The position numbers and the translations under genes are program-made. The notes under the pieces are model-generated. The model searched no databases and was not told the origin of the DNA. It saw only the letters and a program-made list of their open reading frames with translations. This document shows, piece after piece, positions 54,605 to 63,394 of a stretch of 64,000 nucleotides of DNA. This DNA comes from CAWCPR01 sp963797475 (GTDB lineage: Bacteria > Chloroflexota > Anaerolineae > Anaerolineales > UBA4823). The first letter of the stretch is position 1, and each line of letters starts with the position of its first letter. The stretch covers positions 1 through 64,000 of the forward strand of contig CAWCPR010000012.1 of NCBI GenBank assembly GCA_963797475.1, read 5' to 3'.

Positions 54605-55024
54605 TCAAGGATCAGCACGGGGTTTATCCAATTGCGTCTCTACCCATGTCAGCACAATTTCGGCTAAACCAAACGCTTGGAGGGCCTCCTGGCGAGAGAC
54701 GGGTTCCTCTTCGCCGGGATAGCGTGTGACAACGGCAAAGCGTGTCAACGAGACCGCCTCTTCCAATGCTTCAATTCCTTCATACCCGGCTTCCCGGCAC
54801 AGATTCAAGAGCGGTCCGATGACATGCTGGCGCGGAAATTCGACCTGCCGTTGAACCAGCAAAGCCTTGAGGGCTTTCTCGGCGGCCTGCTGAGCATGAA
54901 AGGCCAGGATCTCGGGCGAGATCTGTTCTACGTCTGCCATACGGGCAACTGCCAGATCGGAACGAGCGTGGCGCATCCACTCCGCCACCAGCTCCCGAAT
55001 GGCCTTCTGGCGTTCATCGGGCAT
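54605..55024 (-). CDS. HEPN-domain toxin
   Basis: 139 residues from the ATG at 55024. The HEPN layout of helices with ARSDLAVARM and HAQQAAEKALKALLV, then RKH-like PRQHVIGPLL and the long final helix, is evident. It overlaps the MNT gene by 11 bases. HEPN/MNT pairs are toxin-antitoxin modules in which the nucleotidyltransferase adenylylates and silences the HEPN ribonuclease. The catalytic R-x4-6-H is not strict here (RYP rather than RxxxxxH), so activity is uncertain. Confidence 0.75.
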   Translation of the reverse strand: MPDERQKAIRELVAEWMRHARSDLAVARMADVEQISPEILAFHAQQAAEKALKALLVQRQVEFPRQHVIGPLLNLCREAGYEGIEALEEAVSLTRFAVVTRYPGEEEPVSRQEALQAFGLAEIVLTWVETQLDKPRADP

Positions 55025-55334
55025 AGAGTACTTTTCCTTCCCGTAAGGCCGGGCGCGCCACCGTACCCACCAGATCACCATAGCGCTGCAAATAAGCTTT
55101 GCGCATCACGACCACATCAACCGGCAGCGCTAGATCCGCCAATGCCTTATAAATGCGGGCCGCTTCGGCATGGGTCGAATCAACCTGTTCCTTGATCACC
55201 AGCAAGTCCAGGTCACTGTAGGGGGTAAAATCGCCACGGGCATATGAACCGAACAGGATGATTTGCTCAGGATCGCTGACCGCCCGGATGCGCCGGGTAA
55301 TTTCATCCAGTAATTCATCTACCATCTTTTCCAT
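55014..55334 (-). CDS. MNT-type nucleotidyltransferase antitoxin
   Basis: 106 residues from the ATG at 55334, which has GGAGG eight bases upstream; an upstream ATG at 55349 overlaps that site. The minimal nucleotidyltransferase motif GSYARGDFTPYSDLDLLVI has the two aspartates, and VDVVVM carries the third. It is the partner of the HEPN protein. Confidence 0.85.
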   Translation of the reverse strand: MEKMVDELLDEITRRIRAVSDPEQIILFGSYARGDFTPYSDLDLLVIKEQVDSTHAEAARIYKALADLALPVDVVVMRKAYLQRYGDLVGTVARPALREGKVLYAR

Positions 55335-55356
55335 GAGAAAAACCTCCATATCTCCA

Positions 55357-55710
55357 CTACCGGGGCTTCAAATCCTCTGTGATGCCCAGGCCCAGGTACC
55401 TCCGCAGCAGGAATTCGATCAGACCTGAGACAGAAAATTTCTTTTCCTGCGCAACCTCGGCAATTCTATCCCAGGTTTCCTTCTGCAGGTGCAGGTTGCG
55501 CCGGCTTAGCCTTTCCATGGTCTTTACCCGGGCGCGACGTTGTGGCAATTTAACGACCGGCATGTATTTCAGGAAGGCTCGCAATACGTAGTCGGTGATC
55601 TTGCTGGCGTCGCTCCTTTCCATAACAGCGCGCCGCTTCAATTCCCCCCAGACGGAATCGGACAAATACAGCGTATGCATTTCGGTTTTCTGAGGTTTAG
55701 GGAAGGCCAT
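55357..55710 (-). CDS. Ribbon-helix-helix-like protein
   Basis: 117 residues with two RHH-like segments (MHTLYLSDSVWGELKRRAVMERSDASKITDYVL-like region split by position; and NLHLQKETWDRIAEVAQEKKFSVSGLIEFLLRRYL). Each has the strand-helix-helix pattern of small DNA-binding regulators, probably an antitoxin or repressor of the neighbouring module. A partial duplicate of its 3' end lies at 54317-54370. Confidence 0.7.
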   Translation of the reverse strand: MAFPKPQKTEMHTLYLSDSVWGELKRRAVMERSDASKITDYVLRAFLKYMPVVKLPQRRARVKTMERLSRRNLHLQKETWDRIAEVAQEKKFSVSGLIEFLLRRYLGLGITEDLKPR

Positions 55711-55746
55711 GAATGACGCCTCTTCGCAGCAATCGCTAATGCTCTC

Positions 55747-56445
55747 TCAATCCCACAAATCTTCCAAACTTTTGCGTCCGGCCTCCAGCGCCTGGTCCTC
55801 CAGGAAGCGCTTCATGACTGGCCAGGGCGTGCGGTCAATCATGCGCGGCATAGGCAGCGCTTCGGCGTCCTCAAAATAGGCCAGCGCGCGTGTGGCGCTG
55901 ATGGCAAAGGTACGCACACGAGAATATTTCACCGCGGCCACCTGGAAAAGGCGCGTAATCGATGTATGTTGAAGAATGAAATAGAGGTCTACAAGATCCT
56001 TGCGAGTACCGCGGCCAATGATGGCAGCCAATTTCATGGCTCCAATTTCTTCCAGACTTGCCACCGCTATCCCTGCGACCAGCAAGGTGGATTGCACCAG
56101 TGGATACAGGTGCAGACGAAAGAAACTCAGCCCTACACCTCGCCAAGTAGCCGCAAAAGTGGCGTCCTTATCGAAGGAAATGGATAAGGTTGGATCATCG
56201 AACGTTTCACGCATTATGGCGCGCTGATCCGCTTCCACCGCGTCTGCATGAGAGGAAAAGAAATCCAGGTCGATTGAGAAGCGGTGCCCCAGGTGCAACG
56301 CCAAGCCAGTTCCACCGGCCAAATAGAAGCTGCCGATGAATTCCAGGCTCGAAATTTTCCGGAAAGCCTGTTGCGTTTCCGGGGTGAGAGACTCCCAATG
56401 AGGGTGCGGCAAGGATATGCCGGTGGGAAGTTCTACCTGTCCCAT
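55747..56445 (-). CDS. AbiEii/AbiGii-like nucleotidyltransferase toxin
   Basis: 232 residues with the AbiEii signature FYLAGGTGLALHLGHRFSIDLDFFS, where the paired aspartates bind metal, and the later GTRKDLVDLYFIL. AbiEii is the GTP-utilising toxin of the AbiE abortive-infection toxin-antitoxin pair. Here the gene overlaps a DUF6922 protein instead of an AbiEi regulator. The first 20 residues look like a small additional region. Confidence 0.82.
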   Translation of the reverse strand: MGQVELPTGISLPHPHWESLTPETQQAFRKISSLEFIGSFYLAGGTGLALHLGHRFSIDLDFFSSHADAVEADQRAIMRETFDDPTLSISFDKDATFAATWRGVGLSFFRLHLYPLVQSTLLVAGIAVASLEEIGAMKLAAIIGRGTRKDLVDLYFILQHTSITRLFQVAAVKYSRVRTFAISATRALAYFEDAEALPMPRMIDRTPWPVMKRFLEDQALEAGRKSLEDLWD

Positions 56446-56747
56446 AGCTCGCCTTTCGCTGTAGGGAATGGCGATGGCTGCCAGCTTTTTACCCCCAACA
56501 GCTTGCGCCAGTAATTGAATGTAACCGGCGAGAGCATGCGTTCTCCTCGCTTGCGCAAGAAGGCTCGAATGCGCCGCCTTCTATACGTTACGAACAGCCA
56601 GCGCACTTCATCCCAGGTGCCAAATTCCAGCGTGCGCTGGAGAATCAGATCGGAATCTCCTTCCAAGTCCAGATGGGCAGGATCATATTCTTGAAAATAG
56701 GGCCAAAGGCCCTCCGGAATCTGATTTGCTTTAACGCTTTCGGTCAT
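56433..56747 (-). CDS. DUF6922-like antitoxin partner
   Basis: 104 residues from the ATG at 56747 with AAGAGAGGTC before it. PEGLWPYFQEYDPAHLDLEGDSDLILQ with RTLEFGTWDEVRWLF and RRRRIRAFLR matches the small DUF6922 proteins found with AbiEii-type toxins. It overlaps the toxin gene by 13 bases. Confidence 0.68.
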   Translation of the reverse strand: MTESVKANQIPEGLWPYFQEYDPAHLDLEGDSDLILQRTLEFGTWDEVRWLFVTYRRRRIRAFLRKRGERMLSPVTFNYWRKLLGVKSWQPSPFPTAKGELWDR

Positions 56748-57212
56748 AGGGACCTCTCTTGTGAATCCCTGAAAAATGGCTTCAGGAATACTCAACTGCT
56801 TTCTCAGCACACAAGATGAGAAGCGCTATCATTATAACGGCCTGGGTTGGAACTGGCCATAACGATGCCCGGACTGGAACAATCGTACTGTTCGAATTGG
56901 CTAATGCGCTCCCGCAGGAGCACACTGGCAGCGTAAGGCGTTTGTGCCACTGGATCATGTGCTGGCTTATACGGGCAAGCAATTTAAAAGGGACGAGCTT
57001 GTATCTAAACCTATTTACATTTAAGTGTAAGTATAGTTGGTGTTCCCTTCTGCGAGAAGAGTCTCTACGCTTTGCTACACCAAGTGTATTTATACATAGA
57101 ATTCTCCAGACCAAGAAGAAGCCCCTCATCCGTGTAACTTATCAGTACGCCCAACCCTCTATCCCTCGGAAAAGCCTGGTCGGGGTCGTGGCCACACAGG
57201 GATCATCGCATG
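56748..57212. other. Intergenic region
   Basis: About 465 bases between the toxin cluster and the repeat-protein tail. Short open frames on both strands have no domain, no ribosome binding site and biased composition. I see no repeat or RNA gene. Confidence 0.45.
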
Positions 57213-57623
57213 CTAATCCCAGCGGTTGCCGAACCTGGAGGAATCCAACCTCAGGTGTTCCAGCAGCTCCAGGATCTTTTCGGTGGCCGGAGTCCCCATG
57301 GCTACCCTCCAGTCGCGGTTTTGGAAGCTCCGGTTCTCAATGTAGGAGCGCAGTTTAGCAACTACCTCTTTTGGCTCGCTTTCGGCAAGCCGCCGGTAAA
57401 TGCCTCCCTGCCCATCTTGGGGATGTGCTTTCAGTTTCTCCACGACATATCCAAGTCCCAGATTGTCACCTTTACTCGAGGCAATGTAGAAAAGACATGA
57501 GATCACTGCCTCAACTGTTGCCCCTTTTTCCAACAAATCCCGTTTTACATGTGGACTGAAATTATCCAGCAATTGGTTCAAACTCCAGTTTTCAATTTCT
57601 GGATACTTCTCCACATCCACCAC
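57213..57623 (-). CDS. C-terminal domain of the repeat protein (out of frame)
   Basis: 136 residues from a GTG. The frame is open further upstream to about 57720, encoding LKEYLQNTDLENTERS and a threonine-rich linker, and upstream translation continues the repeat protein if one base is changed near 57720. The domain is helical (LNQLLDNFSPHVKRDLLEKG; KLRSYIENRSFQNR). No family is recognised. Confidence 0.55.
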   Translation of the reverse strand: MVDVEKYPEIENWSLNQLLDNFSPHVKRDLLEKGATVEAVISCLFYIASSKGDNLGLGYVVEKLKAHPQDGQGGIYRRLAESEPKEVVAKLRSYIENRSFQNRDWRVAMGTPATEKILELLEHLRLDSSRFGNRWD

Positions 57624-57687
57624 CCCATCATCCGAATCCTTTTCTTGGGTGGTTGTGGTAGAGGTTGATCGTTCAGTATTTTCCAGA

Positions 57688-57909
57688 TCAGTATTTTGAA
57701 GATATTCTTTTAGAGATTCGCATCAAACGGTTATTTAAAACCAGGTGTTTTAAGCCTCTCATCTGCGCCCAGAAAACAAGCCCTACTTTTTCAAACGCGC
57801 CCAGATCAGCATCTGGGATCCTCTCAAACGCGCCTGAAAGTAATGTGGTCAACCTCTCAAATCCGCCCAGATCAGGTGTAGTGAAGCCTTCAAACGCGCC
57901 CGAGTTCAA
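57688..57909 (-). pseudogene. Repeat-unit segment, second frame
   Basis: 73 residues carrying four further 11-residue units (SGAFEGFTTPD, LGGFERLTTLL, SGAFERIPDAD, LGAFEKVGLVF), in the frame next to that of the main gene. It links the main gene with the C-terminal domain. Confidence 0.55.
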
Positions 57910-58003
57910 CAGGGGCTATCCTCTCAATCGCGCCCGGATCTTCACTGTTGATCCTCCGAATCGCGCCTGGATACTCGCAGGTGATCCTCTCAATCGCGCC
58001 CAG
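57771..58003. repeat. 33-base tandem repeats encoding an 11-residue motif
   Basis: Seven degenerate units of 33 bases, on the minus strand GGCGCGxTTGAGAGG-like, encode (L/P/S)GA(I/F)ER(I/x) plus four variable residues. A single extra base near 57900-57904 shifts the frame between units three and four. Confidence 0.75.
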
Positions 58004-59518
58004 GAAGTCTGTTATGGCTGCTTCTTCGGAGATCAGGGAAAACCCTGGCGGATCAGTAAGCTCGTATTTCTGAACGGTTTCTTCAACCGCCTTGCTGGAC
58101 TCCTGAATGATCCATTCGATCGAGCTCGCATCGAGGGCGAACATTTCATCGAAAGCGTTTAAAAATGCAGCTTTCTGTTCCTGAGTCAGGCTGAAATAAC
58201 GCTGGGCGAGAGGAAACAGGGCGTTATAGAACGCTTCGTGGATCGGGGTGAGCGGATCGAACAGCTTGACCTGCGCTTTAAACGATGAAACCTGGCCGCG
58301 CCCGTCCGCCTCAGCGTCGATGATCTCAACGAATTTGGCCGCGTATTCTTTGACAAACCCCCTTTTGGATTGATTGATCTTCTCCAAAGCCACCTGGGAT
58401 GACAGATCCGCGCCTTTCACTTCTTCCTTTTGGGCGTGGGGGGCGGGGAACCATTCCCGGATGGTTTTGGTACGCTGCAAGCCAAGGGCGCTGGCCAGCT
58501 CCTGGTATCCACCCCTTACATTTACCGTGTCGCGCAGCTCGCCGGTCTGGCGGTTGTAAAAGCAGCGATCACGCAGCAGGATGGTTGCCCAGCCAGGACC
58601 GTGGCCGAGCAGAGGTAGCCAGTGCAGGAGAAAGTACCAGCTAAGGTGGAGCTGGTCATTGGCGGGCAAAAGACGCTCGACCAGTTCATCCACCAGGTCG
58701 GCGAGATCTTTTGAGGCCGTTTTTGCTTCTATCCCGATCGCCGAGAAAATCACATGATGAATCAAGCACCCATCGGGATCCCCTGCCTGCCAGTCTTTGG
58801 GCGGCTGCTGGGCAGGGAAGGGAAAAACGTCGCGCGGCTCGACCCGGTATTCGCCCCGAACCAGATCAGTCAAGATCCCGATTGGGTTCTCCTGGATGTT
58901 CAGGTCCATGAGGTAAGCTTTGAGGGCCTCCGCATCGCCCGGGGTCAGCGGGGAAGTGGATCGAAACAGGAAACGCGTCGGCCTTTTTTTGGTCAGGCCG
59001 GCCCTTTCATCTCGGATCCAGCGCTTTTCACCCGGCTTGTAGAGCACCTTTTTGAGAAACCAGCCCAATTCCGGGTCGTCCAGATGGCGCCAGATGCTGC
59101 TCTCGGCAATCCCGGCCATGGCGGCGAGGAATGGACCAGGCGCCTCGAAGATAAGGCTGGGCCTCAGACCCGCCCCGGCCCTGGCCGTCGTCCCCTTGGA
59201 AAGGTAGAAGGCCTGGAAACAGGCCACCACAATGGACGTGCGCAGGGGTCCGATGTAAGGGATCCAGCGCAGCAGGTAACCCGGGACGACCACAACCCTT
59301 TTCGGGGAGGTAAAAACTCTGCGCAGGTTGTTTTGGATCAGCGCCAATTGGATCGTATTGAGAGCAGGCGCTTCCCTTTCTACTTCCTCTGCCGGTTCCT
59401 GCTTGCCTGTTTCGTCTGAATCTGTATCTGTAGAAACTTCTACACGCAGGCTGGTTACACCCCGACTTTCTTCCAGCCCTTTTTCGGAAAACTCGGCGAT
59501 CAAGGCTTGCAGCGACAA
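57890..59518 (-). CDS. Unrecognised 542-residue protein with tandem 11-residue repeats
   Basis: The N-terminal 60 residues are acidic and unstructured. A folded region of about 430 residues follows (RVVVVPGYLLRWIPYIGPLR; RWIRDERAGLTKKRPTRFLF; WYFLLHWLPLLGHGPGWATILL). From about residue 505 three repeats of the type PGAIERI begin, after which the frame ends. Four more repeats and a helical domain lie in other frames downstream, so the intact gene would have encoded about 768 residues. Its place between the ParA/ParB genes and the accessory genes suggests an element replication or maintenance role. I see no Rep catalytic motif. Confidence 0.6.
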   Translation of the reverse strand: MSLQALIAEFSEKGLEESRGVTSLRVEVSTDTDSDETGKQEPAEEVEREAPALNTIQLALIQNNLRRVFTSPKRVVVVPGYLLRWIPYIGPLRTSIVVACFQAFYLSKGTTARAGAGLRPSLIFEAPGPFLAAMAGIAESSIWRHLDDPELGWFLKKVLYKPGEKRWIRDERAGLTKKRPTRFLFRSTSPLTPGDAEALKAYLMDLNIQENPIGILTDLVRGEYRVEPRDVFPFPAQQPPKDWQAGDPDGCLIHHVIFSAIGIEAKTASKDLADLVDELVERLLPANDQLHLSWYFLLHWLPLLGHGPGWATILLRDRCFYNRQTGELRDTVNVRGGYQELASALGLQRTKTIREWFPAPHAQKEEVKGADLSSQVALEKINQSKRGFVKEYAAKFVEIIDAEADGRGQVSSFKAQVKLFDPLTPIHEAFYNALFPLAQRYFSLTQEQKAAFLNAFDEMFALDASSIEWIIQESSKAVEETVQKYELTDPPGFSLISEEAAITDFLGAIERITCEYPGAIRRINSEDPGAIERIAPVELGRV

Positions 59519-59543
59519 TTCGCTCTCATCGAATCGGACCAGT

Positions 59544-59825
59544 TCAACCCGGACTCTTTTCTTCGAAAACGGCCTCTAGCGATTTTTCTAAAGCCACCCG
59601 AGCATGAAGGTTTGCGCGCAGGCGCGAGGCTTCGTCGGGAGCTCCAAAAACGAACAGTCCCTGGTGGGTATCGATGAACAAGAGACGCAGTTGCTCGATC
59701 AGTTGCTGCGCGTAGGGGCCAAGCAGGTTCGCCCGTGAGGATATCTGCTCAAAGATGGCTCGGGAAACGCCCAGCAGCGTATGAGGATCGGTAACGATAT
59801 TCGATGCGTACGTTGTATCCACCAT
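59544..59825 (-). CDS. Small helical protein
   Basis: 93 residues from the ATG at 59825, with GGGGGAGAGA directly upstream as a strong ribosome binding site. It has helical stretches (VSRAIFEQISSRANLLGPYAQQL, VALEKSLEAVFEE). It precedes the repeat protein by 25 bases and is probably co-transcribed. No family is recognised. Confidence 0.55.
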   Translation of the reverse strand: MVDTTYASNIVTDPHTLLGVSRAIFEQISSRANLLGPYAQQLIEQLRLLFIDTHQGLFVFGAPDEASRLRANLHARVALEKSLEAVFEEKSPG

Positions 59826-60130
59826 TCTCTCCCCCTTGCCTTTATTGGAGGAATGGCGCACGAAACCAGAGCCTTGACTTTCTCCGCTTTATCGAATAAA
59901 ATTCGAAGCATAGAGAAAGCAAAACTATGCCGCTTCCGGGCGCACTCCCCCACGCTTGCCAGGCTCCGGGGAGTTCCGCTTTTAAAGGGGGTAATATCGT
60001 CCTGCTTATGCAGTCCAGCGAATATTCAGACAATCCGCTATCAGGTCATGAGTTGGCTCCAATCTAATTGTAGCAATTCGTGCATGAGGGTATCGTCATG
60101 CGGTCACCGGTTGCCAGAGAAGGCAAACCC
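59826..60130. other. Intergenic region
   Basis: About 305 bases between the ExeA-like gene and the small protein. I see nothing in it beyond short low-complexity stretches; no convincing promoter or structured RNA. Confidence 0.4.
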
Positions 60131-60955
60131 TCACTCGAGTTTGGCTTCCAGATAGGCCTGTGTGGTGGCCGTGACGACGGGCAGCGCGGCGGCATACAGG
60201 TGCTCTGTGCTCATAGCGTTTAAGACGCGGCCGCAGACGTTTATAACATCGTTGGGGTTGCCGTAAGTGGCTTCCCAGATATAGAGCAGCGCTTCGGAGG
60301 AAAAGATTGGTGTATTCCTTCCGGCGACCATGCAGCGGAAGTTGATCATGGCCACAGTGTCCTCCAAATCGAGGTCCGCCAGTGTGTAGCGGTAGGTCCC
60401 TTCGGCTGCCTCCGGGACACGGCCCAAGGCAACGGACAGGCTGGGCCGGCCGAAGACGAAAACAGGGGCCAGGTGGGTGGCGATCTCGTAGAGCTGCGTG
60501 AGGGCCTCTTTGCTCAGGTCTTCCTGGGTATCGACGATGATCACGGTCACCCGGCCGTTTGCGGTCTGAGATCGGACGCGCCCCGACAGCTCATCCCACT
60601 GGCCTTCCACACCTTTCCGCCTGTTGAGGGACAATTGAGCTGACACAGCCGCCAGCACCGCATACTCGCTCTCGAGGGGGGCATTATGAAGGTAAGCTAT
60701 GCAGTATTCATCAGGCCGGCAGAGGTAGTACGATTCGAGGCGGCGCGCCACGATGGATTTTCCAACCCCTACGTGCCCGTCGATCACGGCCATGCCTGAA
60801 GATCTTTCCACCATACCGAACAGGCGTTCTATTAATGGGCCGTGCTGGGTGGTGAGACAAATGAACCGCGGGTCTGGGACTGGGTTGAAAGGGTCTTCGG
60901 AAAAGCCCAGGCTGCGAAGAGAAAGGGTACGCGCAGGGTATCTTGGTAAAGCCAC
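60131..60955 (-). CDS. ExeA/TniB-like AAA ATPase
   Basis: 274 residues with the ExeA layout: FGFSEDPFNPVPDPRFICLT-like opening (LGFSEDPFNPVPD), Walker A DGHVGVGKSIVARRL, Walker B VTVIIVDTQEDLS, and a lid region with GTYRYTLADLDLEDTVAMI. These AAA_22 proteins occur in secretion (ExeA) and in transposition or element maintenance (TniB, MuB). It diverges from parA. Its role here is not shown; a plasmid-linked DNA-handling function is more likely than secretion. Confidence 0.78.
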   Translation of the reverse strand: MALPRYPARTLSLRSLGFSEDPFNPVPDPRFICLTTQHGPLIERLFGMVERSSGMAVIDGHVGVGKSIVARRLESYYLCRPDEYCIAYLHNAPLESEYAVLAAVSAQLSLNRRKGVEGQWDELSGRVRSQTANGRVTVIIVDTQEDLSKEALTQLYEIATHLAPVFVFGRPSLSVALGRVPEAAEGTYRYTLADLDLEDTVAMINFRCMVAGRNTPIFSSEALLYIWEATYGNPNDVINVCGRVLNAMSTEHLYAAALPVVTATTQAYLEAKLE

Positions 60956-61040
60956 TGGTAGTCTCCAGCTAACGGGTGAGAGGTTACGGCCGCTGAATGG
61001 AAATCGTGCCCAAGATTTTACACCAAAGCCAGCCGTCTGT

Positions 61041-61180
61041 CAAACGGTTTCCAGGCGATTAATTTGGCCTGGAAAGCTTTTGAAAGAAAAATTGGTGCTT
61101 GCAAAAATTTCGATTATTGTCTATAATTTCATAAACGGTTCGAATCGCCTGGTTCTCAAACCCTTCAAGAAACGGTTCGG
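61041..61180. promoter_or_regulatory. parAB promoter with AAACGGTT repeats
   Basis: TTGCAA (61099-61104), a 17-base spacer and TATAAT (61122-61127) form a good promoter for parA. AAACGGTT occurs at 61041-61048, at 61133-61140 and at 61170-61177, the last two as AAACGGTTCG. The repeats flank the promoter and are candidate binding sites for ParA or ParB, or for a repressor of the divergent ExeA-like gene. Confidence 0.6.
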
Positions 61181-61198
61181 CGCCTTTTTGATTAGCAT

Positions 61199-62017
61199 AT
61201 GGAGCTCATGGACGCCAAGATTATCGGGATCATCAACCATAAAGGGGGATGCGGCAAGACCACTACGGCAGTCAACCTGTGCGGGATGATCGCCGAGTGG
61301 CCGCTTAGCGACAAACCCCAGAAAGTCTTACTCATCGATATGGATCCCCAGGGCAGCGCGCTGAAGTGCGTCAGTTGCGACCAGCACACCAGTGAAGAGG
61401 GGGTCCTGGCGGATTTGCTGCTGGCCACCCCGCCGGGAAAGCTGCCCCTGGCCGTGCACATTCAGCGCAGTCCCTGGCCAGGCCATATCGATTATGTGCC
61501 TTCAAAAGAAGAGGCCATGGTGGAAGCGCAGGTGGTAATGACGCAGCGTCACATCAACCCCGTGGCGGTCCTGCGCCGGCTGATTAAGCCCGTCCTGAAT
61601 CTGTACGATACCATCATCGTGGATACAGGACCCACACAGGGCATCCTGATGTGGAACGTGCTCTACGCTATCGACTACGCCATCATTCCCACCATGCTGG
61701 ATACTATTTCGCTGCAGGAACTCCCGAAGGTGCTGAGGAACATTGACCGGCTTGAGATCGAGTTTGACCAGCGCCCCAAGCTGCTCGGCATCCTTCCGGT
61801 GTCTTATCGCAAAGGGGTGACGATCCAGGAAGAAGTGTTAAACCATCTGAAACAAAGATTCCGCGGCCTCTTATTCGAGCCTGTTCCCTTAAACACCGAT
61901 ATCCCCGAAGCGTATAACGCCAATCTTCCCGTTCATCGCTATAATGCGAGCGCGCCGGCGACCAAAGCGTACGCCGCCGTGACGAAGGAGGTGTTGAAAC
62001 GTGTCCAAAAAGAGTAG
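61199..62017 (+). CDS. parA: ParA partition ATPase
   Basis: 272 residues with the deviant Walker A NHKGGCGKTTTAVNL, Walker A' LIDMDPQGSALK and Walker B TIIVDTGPTQG of ParA-type ATPases. The start at 61199 or 61208 is undecided: GGAG at 61201-61204 favours the latter. It overlaps parB by 17 bases. ParA moves DNA by binding nucleoid DNA and responding to ParB-parS. Confidence 0.93.
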   Translation: MELMDAKIIGIINHKGGCGKTTTAVNLCGMIAEWPLSDKPQKVLLIDMDPQGSALKCVSCDQHTSEEGVLADLLLATPPGKLPLAVHIQRSPWPGHIDYVPSKEEAMVEAQVVMTQRHINPVAVLRRLIKPVLNLYDTIIVDTGPTQGILMWNVLYAIDYAIIPTMLDTISLQELPKVLRNIDRLEIEFDQRPKLLGILPVSYRKGVTIQEEVLNHLKQRFRGLLFEPVPLNTDIPEAYNANLPVHRYNASAPATKAYAAVTKEVLKRVQKE

Positions 62018-63305
62018 GCCACCTGTTAGCATTCCTGGGCTGGATGATCTGGAGGAGCAGGGCGGGCGGCTGCCTGGCAGCTCCATCGATACCCATTACC
62101 TGCGCCAGGTGAGTAAAGAGCACGAGGATGAGGGAGGCTTTATCGCTTCGGAATATCCTCTGGCGGTGATCGAGCCGGATTTTTATCAAGGACGGGGCGG
62201 AGTGCTGCCGCGGGGACTGGCGTTCAAGGTCATCCGTAAAAATACTACCCACCTGGAAGCCTTGGAAGCATGGATCGGCGGTCTGGTGCAGGGGACCCCG
62301 GAACACGATGAATACCTGCGTTTGGTCAGCCTGAAAGAGTTGATTCGCAGTGTCGGGCTTTTGCACCCGATCCACATTTACCTGGACGCCGAGACGAAGG
62401 CCTTTCGCCTCCTGGCTGGTGAGCGCCGCTATTGGGCTTTCTGGCTGCTGCGCATGGAGACCGGAGAATACGAAACGATCCCCGCGGTGATCCATGCCGA
62501 GCCCTCCCGGTTTCTCCAAATCACTGAAAACGAAGAAGTCGAGCCGCTTTCTACCATCGGCCGGGCCCGCCAGGTGGCTATTGCTTATCTCGAGACGCTG
62601 GGGATATTCCCACCAGCCGATCCGCCGGTCAGCGATGAGGAGTACTGGGGATTTTATCGCCAGGCCCTTCTGGGGCCCGAGGAGCTTTTGGGACAAAAGA
62701 GGCTTCCGGATAATTTCTGGTCCCGACTGGAAGAGAAGTTGGGCATGCACCGGGTCTCGATGCTCGGCCTGTTGGGGTTGCTTCGCTTACCGGAGTCCGG
62801 TTTGCACCGGGCGGATAAGTGGCGCCTGAACCAAAGCCAGGTTGAAGCCGTTTTGACCGCCCCTGCGGATCTCCAGGAGAAGTTCGTCGACTTGGCGACC
62901 TCGTACCTGCTGCCTGCCCCCGAGCTAAAACGCCTGGCGCGGCTGGCATCCATGCCGGGTCGCGGCGCTTTCGATGCGGCGCTGCGCGATCTGGAAAACC
63001 CCCGCAACGATGAGCGTAAATACAAGCGTCAGCAGCGCCCGCCCATTGAGGTCCAGATGACGAAGGTATTCAACACCTTCCGGGCCGTGCAAAAAGTGAC
63101 TGGCGGGGATTTTCGAGGTATGGCGCGCCTGATCGTTGCCAATCGGCCGAAAGAAGCGAGTGAGCTGTGCAACCAGCTCGAGGCGGCTGCGGCCGCCCTG
63201 CGGGCCGAGCTGTCATCTGCTGCTGAAGAAAACGAAGGCGAGATTGGAGCGGAGGGAGATGACGATGTCCGTTCACTCAATTCTGAGCAGGGAAGCAACC
63301 TGTAG
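62001..63305 (+). CDS. parB: ParB-like partition protein
   Basis: 434 residues from a GTG. The ParB N-domain has FRLLAGERRYWAFWLLR (CTPase box II) and the ITENEEVEPLSTIGRARQVA region; a shorter box I is QSIGLLHPIHIYL-like (IRSVGLLHPIHIYLD). Helix-turn-helix-like segments follow, then a basic linker, and the C-terminus has the ALRAELSSAAEENEGEI coiled coil. It is followed by candidate parS sites at 63395-63450. Confidence 0.88.
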   Translation: MSKKSRPPVSIPGLDDLEEQGGRLPGSSIDTHYLRQVSKEHEDEGGFIASEYPLAVIEPDFYQGRGGVLPRGLAFKVIRKNTTHLEALEAWIGGLVQGTPEHDEYLRLVSLKELIRSVGLLHPIHIYLDAETKAFRLLAGERRYWAFWLLRMETGEYETIPAVIHAEPSRFLQITENEEVEPLSTIGRARQVAIAYLETLGIFPPADPPVSDEEYWGFYRQALLGPEELLGQKRLPDNFWSRLEEKLGMHRVSMLGLLGLLRLPESGLHRADKWRLNQSQVEAVLTAPADLQEKFVDLATSYLLPAPELKRLARLASMPGRGAFDAALRDLENPRNDERKYKRQQRPPIEVQMTKVFNTFRAVQKVTGGDFRGMARLIVANRPKEASELCNQLEAAAAALRAELSSAAEENEGEIGAEGDDDVRSLNSEQGSNL

Positions 63306-63394
63306 AACCTTCTACAGGTTCGAATCGAGAATCGGTCGCCCGGATCGAGATGAACCTGTATCATAAAGGTTTATCCATCCCGAAAATAGGGGAC

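Noticed and set aside
56782..57358. Open frames on both strands between the toxin cluster and the repeat protein
   Set aside because: Overlapping, no motif, no ribosome binding site.
57771..58003. CRISPR-like array
   Set aside because: Units are tandem without unique spacers, keep a 33-base period and encode an 11-residue motif in frame; no cas genes are present.
61704..62750. Long minus-strand open frame opposite parA and parB
   Set aside because: It is the antisense shadow of two clear partition genes.
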